Origin: a virus
Reading direction: 5' to 3' (one strand)
Virus record (IMG/VR): IMGVR_UViG_3300032288_003533
Span: 1 to 64,000 of that record
Length of the DNA: 64,000 bases
Shown: positions 15,125 to 22,429 of the stretch, piece after piece
Layout of the letters: the number at the start of each line of letters is the position of its first letter
How positions within the stretch are numbered: the first letter of the stretch is position 1
Position numbers and translations under genes: made by a program
Notes under the pieces: model-generated
Database searches by the model: none
What the model was told of the DNA's origin: nothing
What the model saw: only the letters and a program-made list of their open reading frames with translations

Positions 15125-15691
15125 ATGGAAAAAGAAACATTAAAAAACATACTTGATTTTCTTAAACATAATGAGAATAGAAATATTCCATTTATGTGGA
15201 AATTAAAAAATAATGAACCATTCACAGATGATGAATTACACATTAAAGGTGATTTGGTTTTAGAAGAATCAAATATAACATCCTTACCAGAAGGATTAAA
15301 AGTAGGGGGTAGTTTGAATTTAGCAAGTTGCATAGATTTAAAATCATTACCAGACAATTTGAAAGTTGGTGAGAATTTGTCTTTATCTGAAACACGTTTT
15401 AGATTCTTACCAAAAGGCTTGGAAGTTGGGGGTAATTTGGATTTATATGCTTCACAAATAGACTCCTTACCAAAGGACTTGAAGGTTGGCGGGGATTTGA
15501 ATATTGAAGGCACTTACATAGAATTATTACCAAGTGGCTTACAAGTTGGTGGTGATTTATATTTGAATGATAGTGATTTGCATCACAGCATAGATTATGA
15601 TGATAGTGATGAATTAAGGGATATTGTAAAAAAAATGGTTGAACCTGGTTTTATTAAAGGTGAGGTAATTTTTGATGAGTATGATGATTGA
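15125..15691 (+). CDS. LRR cassette protein 1 (5 repeats)
   Basis: 188 residues, first of 17 paralogues in the window. The family layout is: an N-terminal cap of ~45 residues (MEKETLKNILDFL..., a F-M-W-K-L-K segment, then P-x-T-x-x-D/E-L); tandem 20-21-residue repeats with the pattern LPEGLKVGGDLDLSxSxIT; and a C-terminal cap (D-E-L-R-x-M-V-x-P-G-F-I-K-G). The repeats match the LxLxx...LPxxL bacterial leucine-rich-repeat type, so a curved solenoid for protein or glycan binding is expected. There is no signal peptide, membrane helix or catalytic motif. This copy has five repeats and a slightly longer acidic C-terminus (EVIFDEYDD). Confidence 0.85.
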   Translation: MEKETLKNILDFLKHNENRNIPFMWKLKNNEPFTDDELHIKGDLVLEESNITSLPEGLKVGGSLNLASCIDLKSLPDNLKVGENLSLSETRFRFLPKGLEVGGNLDLYASQIDSLPKDLKVGGDLNIEGTYIELLPSGLQVGGDLYLNDSDLHHSIDYDDSDELRDIVKKMVEPGFIKGEVIFDEYDD

Positions 15692-15708
15692 TTTAAATTA
15701 AATATATT

Positions 15709-16254
15709 ATGGAAAAAGAAACAATAAAAAACATATTTGAATTTATTGAAAGAAAAGATAATAGAAAAATTCCATTTATGTGGAAATTAAAAAATAATGA
15801 ACCAATAACAGAAGATGATTTGATTGTTAATGGTGATTTGGATTTGAGACCTAGTAGCATAGATTACATAGATATAGAATCATTACCAGAAGGATTAAAA
15901 GTTTCTGGTTGTTTAAATCTTATGGGTTCAGATATGAAACTTTTACCAAAAGGCTTGGAAGTTGGTGGGTATTTGGATTTAAGTTATTCACTTATAAACT
16001 CATTACCAGAAGGTTTAAAAGTTGGTGGGAGTTTATCTTTATTTGATTGTGCATATATGACTTCACTGCCAGAAGGCTTGAAGGTTGGGGGTAATTTAGA
16101 TTTAGGGGCTACAAATATAACATCATTACCAAGAGGGTTAAAAGTTGAGGGTTATATAGAGTTGAATGGTACAAAATTAACAGATTACTCAGATGATGAA
16201 TTAAGAAAAATGGTCAAACCTGGATATATAAAAGGAAGAATAATTAAATTTTAA
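15709..16254 (+). CDS. LRR cassette protein 2 (5 repeats)
   Basis: 181 residues with the family N-cap (MEKETIKNIFEFIE, FMWKLKNNEP), five LP-x-x-L repeats including a GCLNLMGSDMKLLPKGLEV unit, and the C-cap DDELRKMVKPGYIKGR. It starts 17 bases after the previous cassette and ends 3 bases before the next. Close similarity of its cap to cassette 1 suggests local duplication. Confidence 0.85.
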   Translation: MEKETIKNIFEFIERKDNRKIPFMWKLKNNEPITEDDLIVNGDLDLRPSSIDYIDIESLPEGLKVSGCLNLMGSDMKLLPKGLEVGGYLDLSYSLINSLPEGLKVGGSLSLFDCAYMTSLPEGLKVGGNLDLGATNITSLPRGLKVEGYIELNGTKLTDYSDDELRKMVKPGYIKGRIIKF

Positions 16255-16257
16255 TTA

Positions 16258-16737
16258 ATGGAAAAAGAAACACTAAAAAAGATATTTGATTTTCTTGAAA
16301 AGAATGATAATAAAAGAAAACCACTTATGTGGAAATTAAAAAACAATATACCAATAACAGAAAAAGATGATTTGATTGTTAAAGGTAGTTTGGATTTATC
16401 TAGTTCAAACATAACCTCACTACCAAAAGGTTTGGAAGTTAAAGGTGGTTTAAGTTTATATGAATCAGAAATAATCTCCTTACCAGAAGGCTTGAAGGTT
16501 GGGGGTGATTTAGATTTAAGAAATTCATATATAGAAAGTTTACCAGAAGGATTGGAAGTTGGGGATGAATTGGATTTAGCATATACATACATAACATCAT
16601 TACCAAAAGGCTTAAAAGTTGGGGGGCTTTTGATTATAATTGAGAGTGATTTATTAAAATATTCTGATGAAGAAATAAGAAAAATGATTGAACCTGGGTA
16701 TATTAAAAAGAAAATAGTTAGAGAATATTATAGATAA
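16258..16737 (+). CDS. LRR cassette protein 3 (4 repeats)
   Basis: 159 residues: N-cap MEKETLKKIFDFLEK with LMWKLKNNIP, an I-T-E-K-D-D-L insertion seen also in the cassette at 42668, four repeats and the C-cap DEEIRKMIEPGYIKKK. Last member of the first cluster; the next gene has its own host-type promoter 6 bases after this stop. Confidence 0.85.
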   Translation: MEKETLKKIFDFLEKNDNKRKPLMWKLKNNIPITEKDDLIVKGSLDLSSSNITSLPKGLEVKGGLSLYESEIISLPEGLKVGGDLDLRNSYIESLPEGLEVGDELDLAYTYITSLPKGLKVGGLLIIIESDLLKYSDEEIRKMIEPGYIKKKIVREYYR

Positions 16738-16742
16738 TTTAC

Positions 16743-16750
16743 TATATTTG
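16743..16750 (+). promoter_or_regulatory. Host-type -7 element (TATATTTG) for the M20 peptidase gene
   Basis: TATATTTGC followed by an A-rich leader, 11 bases before the ATG at 16762; a TAnnTTTG match on the plus strand. Confidence 0.5.
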
Positions 16751-16761
16751 CATAAAAAAAC

Positions 16762-17559
16762 ATGGACAAAGAACTTTTAAAAGAAATATTATCAATCCCC
16801 TCCTATTCAGGCAAAGAAACAAAGCTGGTTGATTTTATTACCAATTTTTTAAATACTAATGATATCAAATTCACAGTAGATGAGATGAAAAACATTTATT
16901 GTGTAAAAGGTGAAGCGGAGTATTATCCTTGTGTTGTAGCACACACAGATACTGTCCATAACAACACTTTTATAGATGTTAGGACTGAACTTAAACCAAA
17001 CTCCAAAAGAGCCTTAAAAGAGGCTTATAAGGGTTATGATGCAAAAGGAAAACCAACAGGAATTGGTGGTGATGACAAGGCTGGAGTATTTGCTTGTCTT
17101 ACCTTATTAAAGGAATTGCCAGTAATAAAAGCAGCCTTTTTTGTTTCAGAAGAAATTGGTTGCGTGGGATCACTAAAAGCTGATGCAAATTTTTTCCTAG
17201 ATGTGGGTTATGCCATTCAATTTGATGCCCCCTTTGATTGGATGGTAAGTGAAATATCATCTGGGGTTAGATTATTTGATAGAGATAGTAAGTTCTTCAC
17301 AAAGATAGATAAGGTATTAACAGAAAACACAAACCCCCAATATCAATCACACCCATATACCGATATATTTGCCTTAAAGAAATTATTTGATTTTAGTTGT
17401 GTTAATATATCAATAGGATATTATGATTATCACACAAAGGATGAATATGTTGTTTTAGAGGATGTGGAGAAAGGAATTAAAATGGGCAGAGAAATGATAG
17501 AAAGTTTGGGATGTGAAAAATATTACAAAAGATACAAACCATTAAGAATATTAGGATAA
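16762..17559 (+). CDS. M20-family zinc peptidase (peptidase T-like)
   Basis: 265 residues. Metal and catalytic motifs of the M20 fold are readable in order: VVAHTDTVH (His ligand, Asp), GIGGDDKAG (bridging Asp), FVSEEIGC (catalytic Glu-Glu), IQFDAP (Asp ligand) and DYHTKDEYV (His ligand). The dimerisation lid domain between is short, so the enzyme is smaller than typical PepT (~400 residues). M20 enzymes release N-terminal residues or deacylate small amides in the cytoplasm. It has its own promoter and terminator, so it is an independent unit, perhaps recycling peptides made by the phage Clp system. Confidence 0.88.
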   Translation: MDKELLKEILSIPSYSGKETKLVDFITNFLNTNDIKFTVDEMKNIYCVKGEAEYYPCVVAHTDTVHNNTFIDVRTELKPNSKRALKEAYKGYDAKGKPTGIGGDDKAGVFACLTLLKELPVIKAAFFVSEEIGCVGSLKADANFFLDVGYAIQFDAPFDWMVSEISSGVRLFDRDSKFFTKIDKVLTENTNPQYQSHPYTDIFALKKLFDFSCVNISIGYYDYHTKDEYVVLEDVEKGIKMGREMIESLGCEKYYKRYKPLRILG

Positions 17560-17563
17560 AAAG

Positions 17564-17590
17564 AAATGGGGGTTATTAGCCCCCATTTTT
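17564..17590 (+). terminator. Terminator between convergent M20 peptidase and clpC genes
   Basis: AAATGGGGG stem against CCCCCATTT with a short loop and a TTTTTATTTAG tail. A-run on the other side makes bidirectional use possible. Confidence 0.75.
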
Positions 17591-17592
17591 AT

Positions 17593-19593
17593 TTAGTTTA
17601 GAATAACATTTTCATCTTTTGCAGTTAATTGGTATTTGCCCCCTTCTTTTACTGCATCATTTAATACTTCATCAGAAATTAAGTCTTCAATTTTGTCTTG
17701 AATTGCTCGTTTAATTGGTCTAGCACCATAAGTTTCATCAAACCCAATTTTTGATATTAAATCAACAACACTATCATCATAAGTGAAACTGTATTTTGAT
17801 TCTTTTAATCTATCAATCAATTTATCAAGTTCAATTCTTGTGATTTTCTTAACATTCTCATCATTTAGTGTATTGAATACAACTGTATCATCAATACGAT
17901 TTAAGAATTCTGGGGAGAAAAACTTTTTAAGTTCAGCCATTAGCATAGATTTTTTTGCTTCTTCATTGCCATATTTTGAACTAGTGAAACTAATACCTGT
18001 GCCAAAGTCAGAGAATTTCTTGATTCCCAAGTTTGATGTTAGAATGATTATGGTATTTTTAAAGTTAATTGTTTTTCCCATAGCATCAGTAAGATGACCA
18101 TCATCCAGAATTTGCAATAATAAATGGAATACATCTTTATGTGCTTTTTCTATTTCATCAAATAAGATAACAGAATATGGGTTGTTTTTAACTTTTTCAG
18201 TTAATTGGCCACCTTCATCATGTGATACATATCCTGGGGGTGAACCAATCAATCTTGATATGGTGTGTTTTTCTTGGTATTCACTCATATCAACACGAAT
18301 TAATGCCTTTTCATTACCAAACAATTGTTTTGCAAGTTGTTTTGCAAGATGTGTTTTTCCAACACCTGTGGATCCCAAACAAATAAAGCTACCAATTGGT
18401 CGGTTGGGGTCTTTTATGTTTAATCTATTTCTCTTAATTGCTTTAACAATTGAATCAACTGCTTGGTCTTGTCCAATAACATTATCTTTAATCTTTTTAT
18501 CAATATTGATAAGTTTTTGCTTTTCATCAAGATTTAACTGTTCAATTGGGATGTTTGTCATAATTGAAACAACAGAATAAACATCTTCTGAATCAATGGT
18601 TCTTTTATTTTTAATATTATCGTCTTCAAACTTTTTTGTTTCAGCCTCAAGTTTGTTCAATAATTTTAATTCCTTATCTCTAATTTCAGCAGCCAATTCA
18701 TATTCTTGATTAATAACAACCCTTGTTTTTTCTTTTTTTAATTCTGCAATTTTTTCTTTTAACTTTTTAATTGATTCTGGAATTTTAACTTCAACTTGTT
18801 GTCTTGCTCCAACTTCATCAATAACATCAAATCCCTTATCTGGGAATGCCCTATCTGTGATATATCTATCAGCCAATCTAACAGATAGTTCAATTATTTC
18901 ATCACTATATATTGACTTATGAAATGATTCATATTTATCAATAGATTGTTTAATAATTTTTATTGTTTCACTAATTGATGGTTGGTCTAATTTAATTTTT
19001 TGAAATCTTCTTGCCAAAGCACCATCTTTTTCAATTGATTTTTTGTATTCATCAAGAGTTGTTGCACCAATACATTGAATATCTCCTGATGCCAATGCTG
19101 GTTTGAATATGTTTGCACCATCCATAGAATTTGAAGAATTACCAGAACCAATTAATGTGTGAATTTCATCAATAAAAACAATCACATTTGGATTTGATGT
19201 TAGTTCATCAATAATAACTTTCATTCTTTCTTCAAACTGACCCCTATATTTGGTTCCAGCAACAACTGATGTTAAATCCAAATTAACAATTCTTTTGTTC
19301 AGTAAATTTTGTGGACCTTCACCCCTTGAAATCATTAAAGCAACTCCTTCAATTAAGTTAGTTTTACCACAACCAGGTTCACCTAGTATTAGGGGGTTAT
19401 TCTTCTTACGCCTTGATAAGATTTGAGCCAATCGCTTAACCTCTTTTTCTCTACCAATTGACATATCTAACTTCCCCATCTCAGCCAATTTAGATAAGTC
19501 TCTACTGAAATTATCTAAAACAGGTGTTTTTGAACCAGTAGTATTTTTCTTACCTCTGGTTGTTTTTTCATCATCAAAGAAATCAACGTTCAT
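17593..19593 (-). CDS. clpC: ClpC/ClpA-type AAA+ unfoldase without N domain
   Basis: 666 residues with two AAA+ modules. D1: Walker A GEPGCGKT at 71-78, Walker B VIVFIDEIHT, ARRFQ finger. D2: GSTGVGKT near 400, VILFDEIEKAH, FLNRID. A middle region with INQEYELAAEIRDKE resembles the UVR motif of ClpC. The usual ~140-residue N-terminal Clp_N double repeat is absent. Where host ClpC carries a ClpP-docking VGF loop, the sequence reads FGTGISFTS. It unfolds substrates for a ClpP chamber; a phage ClpP is encoded at 7659-8315. A GCATATTTATA late-type motif precedes it, and twin palindromes lie in the divergent region shared with hsp20. Confidence 0.92.
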   Translation of the reverse strand: MNVDFFDDEKTTRGKKNTTGSKTPVLDNFSRDLSKLAEMGKLDMSIGREKEVKRLAQILSRRKKNNPLILGEPGCGKTNLIEGVALMISRGEGPQNLLNKRIVNLDLTSVVAGTKYRGQFEERMKVIIDELTSNPNVIVFIDEIHTLIGSGNSSNSMDGANIFKPALASGDIQCIGATTLDEYKKSIEKDGALARRFQKIKLDQPSISETIKIIKQSIDKYESFHKSIYSDEIIELSVRLADRYITDRAFPDKGFDVIDEVGARQQVEVKIPESIKKLKEKIAELKKEKTRVVINQEYELAAEIRDKELKLLNKLEAETKKFEDDNIKNKRTIDSEDVYSVVSIMTNIPIEQLNLDEKQKLINIDKKIKDNVIGQDQAVDSIVKAIKRNRLNIKDPNRPIGSFICLGSTGVGKTHLAKQLAKQLFGNEKALIRVDMSEYQEKHTISRLIGSPPGYVSHDEGGQLTEKVKNNPYSVILFDEIEKAHKDVFHLLLQILDDGHLTDAMGKTINFKNTIIILTSNLGIKKFSDFGTGISFTSSKYGNEEAKKSMLMAELKKFFSPEFLNRIDDTVVFNTLNDENVKKITRIELDKLIDRLKESKYSFTYDDSVVDLISKIGFDETYGARPIKRAIQDKIEDLISDEVLNDAVKEGGKYQLTAKDENVILN

Positions 19594-19608
19594 ATCTTAT
19601 TGTTTTTT

Positions 19609-19619
19609 TATAAATATGC
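19609..19619 (-). promoter_or_regulatory. Late-type promoter motif (GCATATTTATA) for clpC
   Basis: Minus-strand GCATATTTATA, 15 bases before the ATG at 19593. Confidence 0.5.
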
Positions 19620-19648
19620 TACAAATTTTATACTAATCAAATAGTTTT

Positions 19649-19725
19649 GACAAATTGTCTTATAATTTCATTGTATTATGACAAATTGTCATATTATTAT
19701 ATAGATAACTGCCATTTTGTCATAT
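19649..19725. promoter_or_regulatory. Operator-like inverted repeats between clpC and hsp20
   Basis: GACAA-A-TTGTC at 19649-19659 and TGACAA-A-TTGTCA at 19679-19691 are two copies of an odd palindrome with centres 31 bp apart, roughly three helical turns. A further half-site TTGTCATAT lies at 19717-19725. They sit in the 199-base space between the divergent clpC and hsp20 genes and could bind a repressor coordinating both. Confidence 0.55.
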
Positions 19726-19768
19726 AAAAATATATTGGCATTAAATTTGACTTTCTCATAAAAAAAAT

Positions 19769-19780
19769 AAACATTTATAA
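19769..19780 (+). promoter_or_regulatory. Late-type promoter motif AAACATTTATAA
   Basis: A variant of the late motif with CATTTATA, 12 bases before the ATG of hsp20 at 19793. Confidence 0.4.
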
Positions 19781-19792
19781 AAAATCAAAATT

Positions 19793-20185
19793 ATGAGAGA
19801 GAGAGATTTAATTAAATTATTCTTTAATGGGTATCCATTTATTACATCATCTTCATCAAGTACAGGTGCTTTTGATAATTATTTAGATAATTATTTAGAA
19901 ACTAACTACACTATTGATGAAACAAAAGATGGTGCTTATGTGTCCTTTGATGTACCTGGTTTCACCAGAGATAATCTTGAAATATCTATAGAAGATAGAG
20001 TGGTCAAAATTAGTGGTGAAAGGGTTGTCAATAAGAAAGGTGAAGTTAAGAGAATACTTCATAAATACAAAATTGATAGCAACTTTAATGAATCAAACAT
20101 TGAAGCAACAGTATCAAATGGTATTTTAACATTATTCTTACCAAATTACATTGCTAAACCTAAAAAAACAATAACAATTAACTAA
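19793..20185 (+). CDS. Hsp20 small heat-shock protein
   Basis: 130 residues with an alpha-crystallin domain: [30 protein letters not shown], then the paired strand [16 protein letters not shown] carrying the conserved (N/D)GIL-x-L-x-x-P signature. The short N-terminal arm and C-terminal tail (KPKKTITIN, an I-x-I anchor) are typical of oligomeric small heat-shock proteins, which hold unfolding proteins soluble without ATP. The stop overlaps the cyclophilin start (TAATGA). Such genes occur in some T4-like cyanophages; here it lies with clpC and a prolyl isomerase. Confidence 0.93.
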   Translation: MRERDLIKLFFNGYPFITSSSSSTGAFDNYLDNYLETNYTIDETKDGAYVSFDVPGFTRDNLEISIEDRVVKISGERVVNKKGEVKRILHKYKIDSNFNESNIEATVSNGILTLFLPNYIAKPKKTITIN

Positions 20186-20616
20186 TGACAAAAGTAAAAA
20201 TTGAAACAGCAAAGGGAGTTATGATTGCTGAGTTATATGATAATGAAACCCCAATTACAGTTGATAACTTTAAGAAATTAATCAGCAAAGGATTTTATGA
20301 TGGATTAAATTTCCATAGAGTTATCCCCAACTTTATGATTCAGGGGGGTTGCCCAAATGGGGTTGGAAATGGTGGTCCGGGGTATACTATTAAATGTGAG
20401 GTTACTGCTGATAAGCAATACCATGATAGAGGTGTATTGAGTATGGCACATGCTGGCAGAGATACTGGTGGATCACAATTCTTCATATGCCATAATAGGC
20501 AAGGTGTTGCTCATTTGGATGGAAATCATACATGTTTTGGTAAAGTTGTTGATGGCTTGGATGTCATTGATTCAATTAGCCAGGGTGATTTAATAAATAA
20601 AATAACAATAATTTAA
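20185..20616 (+). CDS. Cyclophilin-type peptidyl-prolyl cis-trans isomerase
   Basis: 143 residues, the compact bacterial cyclophilin size. Diagnostic segments are [14 protein letters not shown] with the catalytic Arg, [19 protein letters not shown], and [20 protein letters not shown]. It accelerates proline isomerisation during folding. No signal peptide, so cytoplasmic. Translationally coupled to hsp20 by a 1-base overlap. Phage-encoded cyclophilins are uncommon; capsid folding or tail assembly is a plausible target, but this is inference. Confidence 0.95.
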   Translation: MTKVKIETAKGVMIAELYDNETPITVDNFKKLISKGFYDGLNFHRVIPNFMIQGGCPNGVGNGGPGYTIKCEVTADKQYHDRGVLSMAHAGRDTGGSQFFICHNRQGVAHLDGNHTCFGKVVDGLDVIDSISQGDLINKITII

Positions 20617-20620
20617 AAAA

Positions 20621-21082
20621 ATGAAAAATTTTCTATTATTTTTGGGTTTAATATCCATTTTTTCTTGTGAAAAAGAATTTGCACAAATAAAAGATGTTGT
20701 AAATGAAAAGAAAATAAATACAGTTGTATTAACAATTGATTCTACAACAAAGTACAAAAGTGATTATGACTGGTTTTCTGTTGCATCAAATAGAGAGTAC
20801 AATATGTCAACTGAATTTTTCTTTGCTGATTCTTTGGGGAAGATGGAGAATTTAACATCAATTATAAAAGAAAATCATACTGTAAAATATGAAGTTGATA
20901 GTGTTTTGGGATTTAAAATAAATATTTTGGATAAAACATCAAATGGTCAACCATTGGGTTTATTAACAAATTTTAAAACATCAAAAGCTAATATGGGTAA
21001 TTTAAAAATAACCATATTTAATACACAAAGTTGTACTAATGTATTTGAATACACTTTTCCAACAATTGTGGCAACTCCTTAA
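20621..21082 (+). CDS. Putative lipoprotein
   Basis: 153 residues starting MKNFLLFLGLISIFSC, a signal peptide with a lipobox-like S-I-F-S-C, so Cys16 would carry the lipid anchor. The mature part is beta-rich and soluble (VVLTIDSTTKYKSDYDW, KITIFNTQSC), with no family recognised. Phage lipoproteins usually alter the host envelope, for example to exclude other phages; that role is a guess here. It follows cyclophilin by 4 bases and ends the operon at a terminator. Confidence 0.8.
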   Translation: MKNFLLFLGLISIFSCEKEFAQIKDVVNEKKINTVVLTIDSTTKYKSDYDWFSVASNREYNMSTEFFFADSLGKMENLTSIIKENHTVKYEVDSVLGFKINILDKTSNGQPLGLLTNFKTSKANMGNLKITIFNTQSCTNVFEYTFPTIVATP

Positions 21083-21107
21083 TATTATTTAAGTGTATTT
21101 TTCCATT

Positions 21108-21145
21108 ACACCCCCTTGCTTAATTGTTTGGGGGTTTTTTTATTT
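21108..21145 (+). terminator. Terminator after the chaperone-lipoprotein operon
   Basis: ACCCCC stem against GGGGGT with a 14-base loop and TTTTTTTATTTT tail; similar to the hairpin after 26232. Confidence 0.6.
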
Positions 21146-21146
21146 T

Positions 21147-21158
21147 GATATATTTATA
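21147..21158 (+). promoter_or_regulatory. Late-type promoter motif GATATATTTATA
   Basis: Perfect copy of the motif at 601-612, 16 bases before the ATG at 21175. Confidence 0.55.
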
Positions 21159-21174
21159 TATAAAATATCAAATC

Positions 21175-21417
21175 ATGGGAATCACAAAAGAAATCATAAG
21201 TGGAACTAAAATCATTAATGAAATTAAATCTAGTAATATTAAGAAAAGTGAATATGACTTAAACACAAAAAAATTATTGATTACATTCAATAATGATATT
21301 ATGTATGAGTATGATGATGTTCCGCATAAATTATATACTCAATTTAGATTGTCAGAATCGCAGGGTAAATTTTTTAGCGCAAATATTGCTAAAAATTTTA
21401 AATATGTTAAAAAATGA
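21175..21417 (+). CDS. KTSC-domain protein
   Basis: 80 residues from the ATG at 21175; the frame runs open further upstream but through the promoter and terminator. It matches the KTSC domain: SEYDLNTKKLLITF, then MYEYDDVPHKLYTQF, and a C-terminal SQGKFFSANIAKNFKYVK. The family is small, widespread in phages and bacteria, and of uncertain function, sometimes fused to nucleic-acid enzymes. It overlaps the next gene by 4 bases (ATGA). Confidence 0.85.
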   Translation: MGITKEIISGTKIINEIKSSNIKKSEYDLNTKKLLITFNNDIMYEYDDVPHKLYTQFRLSESQGKFFSANIAKNFKYVKK

Positions 21418-22157
21418 AAGATAATATAATTCAAAGTTTTGTTGTTAAAGATACATTAAATCCAAAAGTCTGGGATAGCCCAAATGATATAAAGAAAGCA
21501 AAAATTAAATCTGAAATTAAAAAGGGTTTATTGGATATTGCAAAAGAATTTATTGAATTTCTGGATGAAGAAGTCTTTATTGAGGACATTATATTAACTG
21601 GTTCATTATCAAATTATAATTGGTCAGAATATTCTGATTTTGATTTGCATATTGTTATTGATTTGGATCAATTTGATGATGAGGGTGAAATATATTTAAA
21701 ATTATTTTCAGCAAAGAAATTAATATTTAATGAAAAGCATAATTTAACCATAAAAGGTTATGATGTTGAAGTTTATCCACAAGATTCAAAAGATATACAT
21801 TCAGGTGAAGGTCAATATTCATTAATGAATAGTGAATGGGTTGTTATCCCCAAAAAAGAAAAACCACCAGTTAATAAAGCAAAATTAAAGTTAAAAATTG
21901 ACCATTGGGTTGAGGTTGTTAAAAAAACCTTAATAGATGCAGATAAGTCTTCATTAAAAGTTGCAAAAAGTAATATAAAAAAATTAACAGATAAGTTAAG
22001 GAAGTTTAGGAAAGGTGGATTGGAAAAGGGAGGTGAATTTTCAAATGAAAATTTGGTATATAAGTATTTAAGAAGATCAGGATTGTTGGATAAAATATTT
22101 AATTATCAATACAAGAAGAGAACCAAAGAATTATCTATTGAGAATGAAATTTATTAA
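21414..22157 (+). CDS. Nucleotidyltransferase (MNT/pol-beta type)
   Basis: 247 residues. The motif ILTGSLSNYNW, ten residues after G-S, D-F-D-L-H-I gives the GS...DxD active site of the polymerase-beta nucleotidyltransferase superfamily, with a third acidic residue in YDVEVYP. The C-terminal half (KAKLKLKIDHWVEVVKKTL...) is helical and basic. Homologues occur near head genes in other large phages, where the substrate is unknown. It is translationally coupled to the KTSC gene. Transfer of NMP to a protein or RNA is possible; no toxin or antitoxin partner was seen. Confidence 0.85.
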   Translation: MKDNIIQSFVVKDTLNPKVWDSPNDIKKAKIKSEIKKGLLDIAKEFIEFLDEEVFIEDIILTGSLSNYNWSEYSDFDLHIVIDLDQFDDEGEIYLKLFSAKKLIFNEKHNLTIKGYDVEVYPQDSKDIHSGEGQYSLMNSEWVVIPKKEKPPVNKAKLKLKIDHWVEVVKKTLIDADKSSLKVAKSNIKKLTDKLRKFRKGGLEKGGEFSNENLVYKYLRRSGLLDKIFNYQYKKRTKELSIENEIY

Positions 22158-22192
22158 ATTTTATTTTTACTATACTAATATTTAATATATTT

Positions 22193-22204
22193 GATATATT
22201 TATA
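22193..22204 (+). promoter_or_regulatory. Late-type promoter motif GATATATTTATA
   Basis: Perfect motif, 17 bases before the ATG at 22222, heading the 22222-26232 gene series. Confidence 0.55.
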
Positions 22205-22221
22205 TATAAAAATAAAATAAA

Positions 22222-22416
22222 ATGGCTATAATAAGTGCTAATACTTTTTATGAATATACCAAGGGTATGTTGGGGTTTTTTAGTGGTGACCCTATAACTG
22301 GTACAACCCAAGCACCACACCCACAAACAACTATTGTTAATACAACTGGTGGTACTGATACTGTTATTGAATTATCTGCCATAAAACTAGGTGGAATTAA
22401 TGGTTTAAATAATTAA
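22222..22416 (+). CDS. Small 64-residue protein
   Basis: 64 residues (MAIISANTFYEYTKGMLGFF...), Thr/Gly-rich, with a perfect late-type motif upstream and the next gene 13 bases downstream. The C-terminal half TTIVNTTGGTDTVIELSAIKL has beta-strand character, as in small decoration or tail proteins. No family recognised. Confidence 0.65.
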   Translation: MAIISANTFYEYTKGMLGFFSGDPITGTTQAPHPQTTIVNTTGGTDTVIELSAIKLGGINGLNN

Positions 22417-22429
22417 AAAATATAAAAAA

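Noticed and set aside
15125-16737. CRISPR-like regular repetition of ~60-bp units
   Set aside because: The periodicity is coding (20-21 codons), units are continuous without unique spacers, and no cas genes are near.
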